DNA of 6,095 nucleotides from Candidatus Rifleibacteriota bacterium (GCA_017526725.1 JAFXRA010000161.1:1-6095); one strand, 5' to 3'; counted from the stretch's first letter, positions 1 through 5,825 are shown. Notes: generated by a model from the sequence alone, not told the origin. Translations and numbers: made by a program.

Positions 1-1070
1 CCTATAAACGCAGAAAATCCAAAAATTAAGGCTGCTTGAGTTTTAACAGAAAAACTGAAATTGATTTTAAAAATCTTTGCCCAAAGGAAAAACAGGAATA
101 AAACAGGAATAAGAATATATAATAATTTGTTATAGTTTTTTAAAAGATTTATCGGTTTGGGACTTGGTCGGGAACAGATTAGTCTTATTCCTTCCTTGGA
201 GTCGTTTAAAGAAAATAGTTCGTTCTCGTAAATGAAACCTGATTTTAAAGAATTAGATGAGAGAATTTTTGTCGATGATGGTTTAAGACGTCTTTTGTTG
301 CTGCTACTATGCTTAGATACATTTTTCAGATCAAGAAATGAAAAAGTATAGATAGGAGATGTTAAACGCTGCATTGTATCTATTGTTTTTTCTGCCAGCG
401 AATACTTATCTACTTTTTCTAAATCAAGCCAAGCTAGTAAATCGCCCATTCTTTTAACATTAGAACCATTAACTGGCGGAAGCTGGACTTTAAACCATCC
501 TCCCATTTTGCGAAGCCCGACCCCTTGAAAATTAACAAGACTGTTTGGGGTGGCTGCAAGACTAGATATAGTCGTTGAATTGCCGGAATAGTTTAAAGAT
601 ATTTTTTGATAATCCTGACTTAAAGAGCTTTCAAGATTCTCTGTAATACTCTTTAAGGCTTTAATATAGTCTTGAGATATTTTCGTTTTAACAAGGTTTT
701 CGTTTGCCGGCCATTTTAAACGATTCCCATTTTCATCAAATAGAGCCAAATCAAGAACTTCTTTAGTTCCAATTCTTTTTACTTCGTTTATATCTTCAGC
801 CCATTTGAAAGATTCTGATAAACGCCTTAAAGATTCCTGGTAATAAGTTTCTGGCTCAGTTAATCTGAGCATATGAGCAGTCATTTCTGCCATTTCATTT
901 AAGCATTGTTTACGAGAATTTTCCAATATGGTTTGCTGAATATTATAAAAAGCTATCCAGATGGTTATGATTGGCAGAAAAAGCAGTATCAAAAAAAGTC
1001 CGAGTTCGCTTAAAAAGTTTCGGATTTTATGTAAAAAAGATTTATTGCTTTTGCTTTGTATTGAAGCCAT
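1..1070 (-). CDS. Membrane sensor-like protein, N-terminal part (runs off the window)
   Basis: An uninterrupted minus-strand frame of 356 codons begins with ATG at 1068-1070 and leaves the window before any stop. Residues 1-19 are basic. Residues about 20-42 form a strong membrane helix (SELGLFLILLFLPIITIWIA). About 270 hydrophilic residues follow, probably outside the cytoplasm, including an FDENGNRLKW strand-like segment near 111-120 that resembles extracytoplasmic sensor domains. A second helix lies at about 316-334 (LYILIPVLFLFFLW), and a third hydrophobic stretch begins near 345 at the window edge. This layout is typical of bacterial receptors whose output domain (kinase, cyclase or phosphatase) lies further downstream, but no output domain is visible, so the function is unassigned. 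The start is fixed by an in-frame TAA 12 nt upstream. No clear Shine-Dalgarno is present. The gene lies 58 nt downstream of the malic enzyme on the same strand. Confidence 0.8.
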   Translation of the reverse strand, partial: MASIQSKSNKSFLHKIRNFLSELGLFLILLFLPIITIWIAFYNIQQTILENSRKQCLNEMAEMTAHMLRLTEPETYYQESLRRLSESFKWAEDINEVKRIGTKEVLDLALFDENGNRLKWPANENLVKTKISQDYIKALKSITENLESSLSQDYQKISLNYSGNSTTISSLAATPNSLVNFQGVGLRKMGGWFKVQLPPVNGSNVKRMGDLLAWLDLEKVDKYSLAEKTIDTMQRLTSPIYTFSFLDLKNVSKHSSSNKRRLKPSSTKILSSNSLKSGFIYENELFSLNDSKEGIRLICSRPSPKPINLLKNYNKLLYILIPVLFLFFLWAKIFKINFSFSVKTQAALIFGFSAFI

Positions 1071-1076
1071 TTCTAT

Positions 1077-1105
1077 ATTTTAAACCATAGTTAATTAAAA
1101 GGCAA
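1077..1105 (-). promoter_or_regulatory. Possible promoter for a leaderless transcript of the membrane sensor gene
   Basis: On the minus strand TTGCCT (1100-1105, 4 of 6 to the -35 consensus) and TAAAAT (1077-1082, 5 of 6 to the -10 consensus) are separated by exactly 17 nt. The predicted start falls at about 1070, on the A of the ATG, which would make the mRNA leaderless and would explain the missing Shine-Dalgarno. The -35 box overlaps the 3' arm of the terminator-like hairpin. AT-rich background makes chance matches likely. Confidence 0.35.
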
Positions 1106-1123
1106 GAAATTGGATTATTGCCT
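1091..1123 (-). terminator. Weak intrinsic terminator after the malic enzyme gene
   Basis: Read on the minus strand, AGGCAA (1118-1123) pairs with TTGCCT (1100-1105) around a 12-nt loop and is followed by TTTAATTAA. It begins 5 nt after the malic enzyme stop codon. The stem is only 6 bp and the U tract is short, so some read-through into the next gene is likely. Confidence 0.4.
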
Positions 1124-1128
1124 AATTG

Positions 1129-2583
1129 CTAATTATTTTCAGCAGAATTAATTATTTGTTCTGCTATCATCTTTGAGATTTCTTTTACCTTTTCAAATCC
1201 TGGAAGTAAAGAATTTAGGGCAGATGAATTTAATTCTGCTTCTTTTGCTAAAACTTCGCTGGCTTCTAACAGCATTTTGTCGGTTAATACCCTTGCTTTT
1301 GATTTAATCATTCCTATGCCTATTCCTGGAAACACAAGAGCGTTATTGCATTGAGCTATTTTGATTTCGCGTTCATTAAAGACTACTGGGGCAAATGGGC
1401 TTCCCGTTGCTATAAGCGCATTACCCTCAGTGCATTTGAGAACTCTTTCTGGTGTGGCTTCGGCTTTAGAAGTCGGATTTGAGATAGGCATTATTATCGG
1501 TTTCTTATTATAACGGTACATTTCAGTTAATATTTCATCTGTAAAAGCTCCAGAAGCAGTTGAACAGCCTATTAGTATTGTCGGGTGACTATTTATTATT
1601 ACGTCAAACAGCCCGATGAAATCTTCTTTTTGAAGCTGCCAATCAGTAACTTCTTCAGGAGAATGAGCAAAACTTTTCTGAAAGTAAAGCAGGTTTTCGT
1701 CGTTATTCAATAGTAATCCTTTTTTATCTATCAGATAAAAGTTTTTACTTTCTTCTTCAAAGCTGATTCCTTGCTTTATTGCTAAACCTCGGCAGAGTTG
1801 ATTTGCTATTCCGCAGCCTGCTGTTCCTGCTCCGAAAATACATATTTTATGCTTGTTTAAAGGAATTCCTGATTTGTTTATGCCGCATAGAACTGCTGCT
1901 AATGCTACTACCCCAGTCCCTTGAATATCGTCATTGAAAGAGGGATGAATTTCTCTGTATTTATCTAGAACACAGCGGGCATTATCTCGTCCGAAGTCCT
2001 CCCAATGGAGAAAGCTATTAGGAAATACCTCAGAAAAAGCATTCACAAATTCGTCTATAAAATCATAATAATCTTTGCCGGCAATTCTAGAGTGGCGCCA
2101 ACCTTTGTATTCCGGGTCATCCAGAAGTATTTTATTGTTCGTTCCTACATCCAGCATCACAGGCAGGGTAGTTGATTGGTCTAACCCCCCGCAAAGCGAA
2201 TATACCATTAGTTTACCCAAGGAAATGTATATGGCACCTGCACCCTGGTCGCCAATTCCTAAAACACCTTCTCCGTCTGTGACTACAGCAATAGTCATCT
2301 CTTGGCTGCCAAAACTCTTTTTGGCTTTTTGAAGAATGGCTTTTATATTCCCTTTATCAAGATATGAAATACTTAGTCCAAGCGGGTATTTATAGTTTTT
2401 GCTGTAGTTTATTACAGCATCACCTATGGTAGGAGTGTAAAGAATTGGCAGAAATTCAATATAATGTTCATTAGCAAGTTCAAAAAAAGACTTTGGGTTT
2501 TTATGATACAAGTCATACAAATACAGACATTTATCCAGGCTGGTAGGTTTATTCTGATATTCTTTATATAATTTGTTCAACAT
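1129..2583 (-). CDS. Malic enzyme, probably NAD-dependent (oxidative decarboxylation of malate to pyruvate)
   Basis: The 484-residue protein belongs to the large malic enzyme family, cytoplasmic enzymes converting L-malate to pyruvate and CO2 with a metal ion and NAD(P). Family motifs appear in order: YTPTIG (49-54, Tyr49 as catalytic tyrosine), VTDGEGVLGIGDQG (101-114), Lys124 in SLGKL (general base), EDF (195-197) and FNDD (216-219) with metal ligands Glu195, Asp196 and Asp219, Rossmann GAGTAG (251-256), SNPTSKAE (368-375), ATGSPF (392-397) and NNALVFPG (413-420). Two oddities stand out. Gly106 replaces the arginine that binds substrate in animal enzymes (Arg165 in human ME2), as I recall also for malolactic enzymes. 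The N-terminus is about 60 residues shorter than in animal enzymes, and an in-frame TAA 12 nt upstream rules out an extension. Cofactor preference is not proven, and malolactic activity is an alternative. The start overlaps the CYTH stop as ATGTTGA, with no own Shine-Dalgarno, indicating translational coupling. Confidence 0.95.
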   Translation of the reverse strand: MLNKLYKEYQNKPTSLDKCLYLYDLYHKNPKSFFELANEHYIEFLPILYTPTIGDAVINYSKNYKYPLGLSISYLDKGNIKAILQKAKKSFGSQEMTIAVVTDGEGVLGIGDQGAGAIYISLGKLMVYSLCGGLDQSTTLPVMLDVGTNNKILLDDPEYKGWRHSRIAGKDYYDFIDEFVNAFSEVFPNSFLHWEDFGRDNARCVLDKYREIHPSFNDDIQGTGVVALAAVLCGINKSGIPLNKHKICIFGAGTAGCGIANQLCRGLAIKQGISFEEESKNFYLIDKKGLLLNNDENLLYFQKSFAHSPEEVTDWQLQKEDFIGLFDVIINSHPTILIGCSTASGAFTDEILTEMYRYNKKPIIMPISNPTSKAEATPERVLKCTEGNALIATGSPFAPVVFNEREIKIAQCNNALVFPGIGIGMIKSKARVLTDKMLLEASEVLAKEAELNSSALNSLLPGFEKVKEISKMIAEQIINSAENN

Positions 2584-3023
2584 TTTGCGAGATTAGAATT
2601 ATGGTATTTGGGGTCGCCAGTAACTTCGTCGCCTATCCATTCTGGAAGTTCAACTTTTTCATCTTCTGAGTTCATCTCTACTTCAGCAAATATAAGGCCT
2701 TTATGACGACCTCCGAATTCATCTATTTCAAATTTATGGTTTTTGTATTCTACAATATGACGAGTTTTAACCAGACCACAGTTGAGACAGAAAAGATTAT
2801 ACATTTCTTCTGCATCCTGAGCAGGAATTTCGTATTCAAATTCCGGTCTGGATATTCCAGAACCTTTGCCTTTTATGGTTAAATAAGCTTTTGAATCAGT
2901 AATTCTGATTCTTACTACAGATAAGGGATTTGTTGAAATATATCCCTGTTTAATATGAATGCTTTTACTGACAAACTTTTTCCAATTATCGTTTTTTAAG
3001 AGGAATTTTCTCTCAATTTCCAT
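2577..3023 (-). CDS. CYTH domain protein, probable inorganic triphosphatase (triphosphate tunnel metalloenzyme)
   Basis: The 148-residue protein is a complete single-domain CYTH protein. The signature ExExK is EIERK at 2-6. Basic and acidic residues expected to line the eight-strand tunnel follow: Arg38 and Arg40 (VVRIRI), Lys51 (TIKGKG), Glu63 and Glu65 (EFEYEI), Lys86 and Arg88 (VKTRH), Glu99 and Asp101 (FEIDEF), Glu114 and Glu116 (FAEVEM). The C-terminal PEWIGDEVTGDPKYHNSNLA matches the end of the short bacterial tripolyphosphatases of the NeuTTM/CthTTM type. Such enzymes hydrolyse inorganic tripolyphosphate, and some act on nucleoside triphosphates. Adenylate cyclase class IV or thiamine triphosphatase activity cannot be excluded. 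A GGGG Shine-Dalgarno-like run sits 6 nt before the ATG, inside the end of the upstream gene, 1 nt of which separates the two reading frames. The neighbours suggest co-expression with malic enzyme and paralog A, but no shared pathway is evident. Confidence 0.9.
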   Translation of the reverse strand: MEIERKFLLKNDNWKKFVSKSIHIKQGYISTNPLSVVRIRITDSKAYLTIKGKGSGISRPEFEYEIPAQDAEEMYNLFCLNCGLVKTRHIVEYKNHKFEIDEFGGRHKGLIFAEVEMNSEDEKVELPEWIGDEVTGDPKYHNSNLAKC

Positions 3024-3024
3024 T

Positions 3025-3687
3025 TTAAACCCCTAAATCTGTAAGCAGAGTAGTGGTTTTTGATAATAATGCTTCGTATTCTTCTATTGGAATACTAGGA
3101 GTTAATGGGTAAGCGATAGCAAAATAATCTGAGTCAGACTCATATTCATAGCCTTTAACATGTTCTTTGATAAAAGCCTGCATTCTTGGTTCAGTAAAGA
3201 AAGCCTTAGTTTCGTCTATATCATTTCCCTGAAGGAGAAATTTTTCTGAAAAATCTTTATTTTCTGAAAGTTTTATTTCCTGCTTACCAAAGAGTTTATC
3301 TAATGATATGGTTTTTGAATCCCTCAGATAAAACTTAGGAAGCTTAGCGTCTTTCTTATTGACAAGACATACTAAGCTGCCGCATGTCCTGTGATTACCT
3401 GGATAAATAAAGGTTAAAAGCGTGAAGTTATAGCCATTGGAACTGCCTTTAACAATACTATGAAAATCTTTGTAACCAATATGCCTTTGAAATATTGTGA
3501 AATCTTTAACCTTTTCAGGAAATTCTTCCTGTTTCATGTTCCTGACAAATTCAAATTTGTTTTTTTCACAGTATTGCTTTGTGTTTTCCAGATTGAGTTT
3601 TTCCTGTTTTGTACTTCTGCTGAGAATAGCAGCTATTGCTGCAATGGCTAGAAAAACTACAATCGCATTTATTACTGAATATGGCAT
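3025..3687 (-). CDS. Membrane-anchored protein of unknown function, paralog A of a three-gene family
   Basis: A 220-residue protein with one N-terminal membrane helix (about 6-23, INAIVVFLAIAAIAAILS) followed by a Lys/Glu-rich soluble region. I do not recognise a characterised family. It shares with the two plus-strand genes at 3938-4657 and 4696-5394 the same series of motifs: YC (39-40), YPGNH (95-99), LPKFYLRD (116-123), LDKLFGKQEI (129-138), FS (146-147), FLLQG (150-154), FF (163-164), KGYEYE (178-183) and FA (189-190). It is the most divergent of the three and has a longer YC-to-GNH region with different sequence. The basic residues after the helix (RSTKQEK) favour a cytoplasmic soluble domain. 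The start has GGAG 7 nt upstream and a promoter ending 24 nt before it, making this the first gene of the minus-strand operon. A scaffold, sensor or envelope role is possible; nothing catalytic is recognisable. Confidence 0.85.
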   Translation of the reverse strand: MPYSVINAIVVFLAIAAIAAILSRSTKQEKLNLENTKQYCEKNKFEFVRNMKQEEFPEKVKDFTIFQRHIGYKDFHSIVKGSSNGYNFTLLTFIYPGNHRTCGSLVCLVNKKDAKLPKFYLRDSKTISLDKLFGKQEIKLSENKDFSEKFLLQGNDIDETKAFFTEPRMQAFIKEHVKGYEYESDSDYFAIAYPLTPSIPIEEYEALLSKTTTLLTDLGV

Positions 3688-3717
3688 TTGATGACTCCAT
3701 TTTCTTATTTAAGTCTT

Positions 3718-3746
3718 ATTATAGAGTTTGCAGAGGATAAAGTAAA
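3718..3746 (-). promoter_or_regulatory. Sigma70-type promoter of the paralog A / CYTH / malic enzyme operon
   Basis: On the minus strand a perfect -10 TATAAT (3718-3723) lies 17 nt downstream of TTTACT (3741-3746, 4 of 6 to TTGACA). Transcription would start near 3711, giving a leader of about 24 nt that contains GGAG at 3695-3698, 7 nt before the ATG of paralog A. Confidence 0.65.
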
Positions 3747-3769
3747 GAATAAGGTTTTATTATTATAAA

Positions 3770-3797
3770 AACTTTAAAAAAAGTTAAGAAATCTTAA
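3770..3797. repeat. Two small overlapping AT-rich inverted repeats in the divergent intergenic region
   Basis: AACTTT-AAAA-AAAGTT (3770-3785) and TTAAGA-AA-TCTTAA (3784-3797) lie directly upstream of the minus-strand promoter and upstream of the plus-strand terminator. They are the size of small regulator operators, but stretches this AT-rich produce such palindromes by chance. Confidence 0.25.
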
Positions 3798-3845
3798 TCT
3801 TTGGTCGAAAAGGTTGATGGATTTGTTTGCCTCCTTAATTTTCGG

Positions 3846-3876
3846 GCCGAGGAATAAGACCTCGGCTTTTTTTTTT
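3846..3876 (+). terminator. Strong intrinsic terminator with no visible gene before it
   Basis: GCCGAGG (3846-3852) pairs perfectly with CCTCGGC (3860-3866) around the loop AATAAGA and is followed by ten T residues (3867-3876). It points along the plus strand only; read on the minus strand there is no T tract after the stem. The nearest gene to its left is transcribed away from it, so it must end either a short noncoding transcript begun between about 3740 and 3830 or the leader of paralog B (attenuation). Confidence 0.85.
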
Positions 3877-3882
3877 GCTTTT

Positions 3883-3909
3883 TAGACCATTTAATATATT
3901 ATATATAAA
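3883..3909 (+). promoter_or_regulatory. Possible promoter of paralogs B and C
   Basis: Just after the terminator, TAGACC (3883-3888, 4 of 6 to TTGACA) precedes TATAAA (3904-3909, 5 of 6 to TATAAT) with a short 15-nt spacer. Other -10-like words (TATATT, TATATA) overlap, so the exact boxes are uncertain. Its position between a terminator and the next gene makes a promoter here likely even though the boxes are poor. Confidence 0.35.
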
Positions 3910-3915
3910 TAAACT

Positions 3916-3925
3916 GTTTGGGGTT
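3916..3925 (+). repeat. Leader word GTTTGGGGTT, copy 1 (second copy at 4681-4690)
   Basis: The same ten bases occur just upstream of the start codons of paralog B (12 nt before ATG) and paralog C (5 nt before ATG). In copy 2 the GGGG run also serves as the only Shine-Dalgarno-like element. It may be a relic of the duplication that made the two genes, or a shared binding site for a regulator. Confidence 0.4.
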
Positions 3926-3932
3926 AAAGGAG
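3926..3932 (+). promoter_or_regulatory. Shine-Dalgarno site that fixes the start of paralog B
   Basis: AAAGGAG ends 5 nt before the ATG at 3938. The open frame extends back to an ATG at 3875, but that codon overlaps the terminator T tract, has no ribosome binding site and would put polar residues before the membrane helix. The start at 3938 is therefore preferred. Confidence 0.85.
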
Positions 3933-3937
3933 TTAAT

Positions 3938-4657
3938 ATGTTAGCTCGTAGAGGGTCAAGCGATCCAATGTCATTTGTATTCGGCATAGGTTTTGTGGCC
4001 ATTTTTGTTGTTATTGCCGTTATTCAGTCACTTATTGATGAAAGAAGGCGTAAAGGTATAAGGGATTACTGCTTTAAACACGGCCTGAACTACAGTGATG
4101 TAGCTGGTGCAGTTCCTTCTAATGCTTATAGTTTCTCAATACTGGCTGAAAAGGGTCATACTAATAAATGGCAGACAGAAATGTCTGGGAAAAGAGGGGA
4201 TTATTCTTTTTCTATTTTTGAACATTATTATGTTACTGGGTATGGAAAACACAGACATACTTACACAGATACTATCTGTGTTGTAACTAAGCCCCGTGTA
4301 AATATGCCTCAGTTTTTTATAAGAGATGAAAATATGATTCTTGATAGTTTGGGCAAACTATTCGGGGGTCAGGATATTAATTTTGAAGAAGATCCAACTT
4401 TTTCAAGGCAATTTGTGCTGCAGGGAATGATAGAGCGTGACATCCGAAGATTTTTTGATAGAAAAGTCAGGTCTGCTTTTGTTACTAAGCGAACTAGAGG
4501 TTATAAGTATGAAGGCCATCGAAATTGTTTCGCTGCATGTATTTCTGGCAAACTTAATATTGAAGAAAGACTAGCTCTTTTGTCCAATGTTATGAAGATA
4601 TTTAGAGAAATCGGTACAACTAATTTTGATGATGATGAGAATGGTTATCTCAGCTAG
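3938..4657 (+). CDS. Membrane-anchored protein of unknown function, paralog B
   Basis: A 239-residue protein of no family I can name. It has a membrane helix at about 12-32 (SFVFGIGFVAIFVVIAVIQS), then the basic stretch DERRRKG, which places the rest in the cytoplasm by the positive-inside rule. The soluble part carries YC (44-45), FEHYYVTGYGKH (94-105), MPQFFIRDE (123-131), LGKLFGGQDINFEEDP (138-153), FS (155-156), FVLQG (159-163), RRFFDRKVR (170-178) and RGYKYEG (187-193), and ends with an acidic tail (DDDEN). Residues 31-230 align with paralog C without a gap at about 43% identity, rising to about 64% over 121-200. Two His residues (105 and 107) sit in the G-x-H segment, of which His105 is shared by all three paralogs. 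I recall a similar TG-x-GK / LPxFxLRPE / FSxxYLLxG pattern in uncharacterised membrane proteins of other bacteria, not verified here. It is probably co-transcribed with paralog C, 38 nt downstream. Confidence 0.85.
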   Translation: MLARRGSSDPMSFVFGIGFVAIFVVIAVIQSLIDERRRKGIRDYCFKHGLNYSDVAGAVPSNAYSFSILAEKGHTNKWQTEMSGKRGDYSFSIFEHYYVTGYGKHRHTYTDTICVVTKPRVNMPQFFIRDENMILDSLGKLFGGQDINFEEDPTFSRQFVLQGMIERDIRRFFDRKVRSAFVTKRTRGYKYEGHRNCFAACISGKLNIEERLALLSNVMKIFREIGTTNFDDDENGYLS

Positions 4658-4695
4658 TAAATACAAATACTCTTTGATTAGTTTGGGGTTGGCGT

Positions 4696-5394
4696 ATGTT
4701 TTTTAAAACCGTATACGTAGAAGGGATAATTATTATTGTTATTTGTGTGATTATACTTCTTAAAATTCTAATATCCGGGTTTAAAGGTATGAGAAATGCA
4801 CAAAGACTGCGGGCTATGAGTGATTATTGTTTAAAAAATGGTATTTACTATACTGAAAATCTAACAAGGATACCGGTAAATTCTAAAATTTTATCTGTAA
4901 TGGGTAAAAAAGAGCGAATCGAAGGATGGGGCGCTGAAATGTATGGAAATCGTAATGGTTTTGATTTCTATATATTTGATCACACTTATATTAGTGGCAC
5001 TGGTAGACATAAGTCTATAATTACAGAAACTATCTGCCTTTTAACAAATAATAATCTTGATTTGCCTCAGTTTTACATTAGAGATGAATATTTCTTTTAT
5101 GATGATTTAGGAAAACTATTTGGTGGTCAGGACATAAATTTTGAAGAAGATCCGGTATTTTCTAAAAAATTTATTTTACAGGGAAAGGCTGAACCTAGTA
5201 TTAGGAGATTCTTTAATAGAAAAGTCAGAGATGTCTTTGTTAATAATCATATAAAGGGATATTCATATGAAGGCTCTCGTGACTGTTTTGCTGTTATTAA
5301 AATTCAGGTAATGGATGCGGAGGAAAGAGTTAAATTTCTATCTGATGCTATACAGATTTTTAAACAGTTCGAACCGCCTAAAATAGATTTTTAA
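4696..5394 (+). CDS. Membrane-anchored protein of unknown function, paralog C
   Basis: A 232-residue protein matching paralog B position for position. The membrane helix is at about 9-27 (EGIIIIVICVIILLKILIS), followed by basic residues (KGMRNAQRLR) that point to a cytoplasmic soluble domain. Motifs are YC (44-45), FDHTYISGTGRH (94-105), LPQFYIRDE (123-131), LGKLFGGQDINFEEDP (138-153, identical to paralog B), FS (155-156), FILQG (159-163), RRFFNRKVR (170-178) and KGYSYEG (187-193). It lacks the acidic tail of paralog B. The start is an ATG with GGGG 7 nt upstream. The 38-nt gap to paralog B contains no terminator or good promoter, so the two genes are likely one transcript. Functional guess is not possible from sequence; the invariant charged and aromatic core suggests a conserved binding surface or active site. 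Confidence 0.85.
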   Translation: MFFKTVYVEGIIIIVICVIILLKILISGFKGMRNAQRLRAMSDYCLKNGIYYTENLTRIPVNSKILSVMGKKERIEGWGAEMYGNRNGFDFYIFDHTYISGTGRHKSIITETICLLTNNNLDLPQFYIRDEYFFYDDLGKLFGGQDINFEEDPVFSKKFILQGKAEPSIRRFFNRKVRDVFVNNHIKGYSYEGSRDCFAVIKIQVMDAEERVKFLSDAIQIFKQFEPPKIDF

Positions 5395-5408
5395 ATGCTT
5401 TCTTCTAA

Positions 5409-5456
5409 CCCCCTTTCGTATAACCTCCACGGATGGTAAGCGAGTCGTAAAGGGAG
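5409..5456. other. Structured element between convergent genes (possible bidirectional terminator or small structured RNA)
   Basis: CCCTTTCG (5411-5418) pairs with CGTAAAGGG (5446-5454) with one bulged T, enclosing a second hairpin ACCTC-CACG-GATGGT (5423-5437, one bulged T). No U tract follows on either strand, so it is not a standard intrinsic terminator, although it is the only structure available to end both paralog C and the small membrane protein gene. It shares the words CCTCCAC and GCGAGTCG, in the same order, with the hairpin array at 5971-6075. Confidence 0.45.
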
Positions 5457-5477
5457 ACTGGGGAAATTCAAAATTAA

Positions 5478-5825
5478 TCAGAAAAGATAATAAATACCTG
5501 CGCCTAAGATAATAGGTATAAAGAAATAGACTACACAGCCTGTTTTGCCTTCGCCTTTATCTGAGCCTTTTTTGAAAAGGTTTGTAATTCCTTTTGTAAT
5601 CATGGCTCCAATTTTTCTATCACGGCCAGCTTTGGAAAAAGGAACCCCTGTTTTTCTCGATATTTTCTGTTTTAAACCTGTTAGACCAAATAATCTGCTC
5701 CAGGAAAATTCGTTGTTGGATTTTTTCTTGGTTCCGCCAGTGGTAGTTGTTTTAGTTATTGTAGTAACGGTAGTAGTTGTAGTCTTTTGTGGTTTTGATG
5801 TAGTTGATTTCTTAGTTGCAGCCAT
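5478..5825 (-). CDS. Small Lys/Thr-rich protein with C-terminal membrane anchor, function unknown
   Basis: A 115-residue protein in three parts. Residues 1-38 are low-complexity, almost only Thr, Lys and Ser (KTTTTTVTTITKTTTT at 14-29). Residues 39-90 are basic and moderately conserved-looking (FSWSRLFGLTGLKQKISRK, then TGVPFSKAGRDRKIG), likely two short amphipathic helices. Residues 96-115 are a hydrophobic helix (GCVVYFFIPIILGAGIYYLF) reaching the last residue, as in tail-anchored proteins, with the basic part on the cytoplasmic side. I do not recognise the family. The strongly basic Thr/Lys N-terminus could bind nucleic acid or acidic lipids, but that is a guess. The start is supported by AGGGAAG (5832-5838) 6 nt upstream of the ATG. 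The gene is convergent with paralog C and stands alone on its strand within the window; a promoter upstream is not clear (TTATAG at 5841-5846 is only a weak -10). Confidence 0.75.
   Translation of the reverse strand: MAATKKSTTSKPQKTTTTTVTTITKTTTTGGTKKKSNNEFSWSRLFGLTGLKQKISRKTGVPFSKAGRDRKIGAMITKGITNLFKKGSDKGEGKTGCVVYFFIPIILGAGIYYLF

Noticed and set aside
2075..2332. Plus-strand open frame of 85 codons inside the malic enzyme gene
   Set aside because: It is antisense to a strongly conserved enzyme covering its catalytic motifs, and its product shows no domain or ribosome binding site.
3460..3691. Two overlapping plus-strand open frames antisense to paralog A
   Set aside because: Their hydrophobic Phe-rich products are what antisense reading of a Lys/Glu-rich gene gives; the minus-strand frame is supported by a promoter, a Shine-Dalgarno and homology to B and C.
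3830..3852. Antiterminator stem competing with the 3846-3866 terminator
   Set aside because: Only CCTC (3830-3833) with GAGG (3849-3852) can pair, 4 bp, much weaker than the 7-bp terminator stem.
3875..3937. Longer version of paralog B starting at 3875
   Set aside because: The ATG overlaps the terminator T tract and lacks a Shine-Dalgarno, whereas ATG 3938 has AAAGGAG 5 nt upstream and gives exact residue-for-residue register with paralog C.
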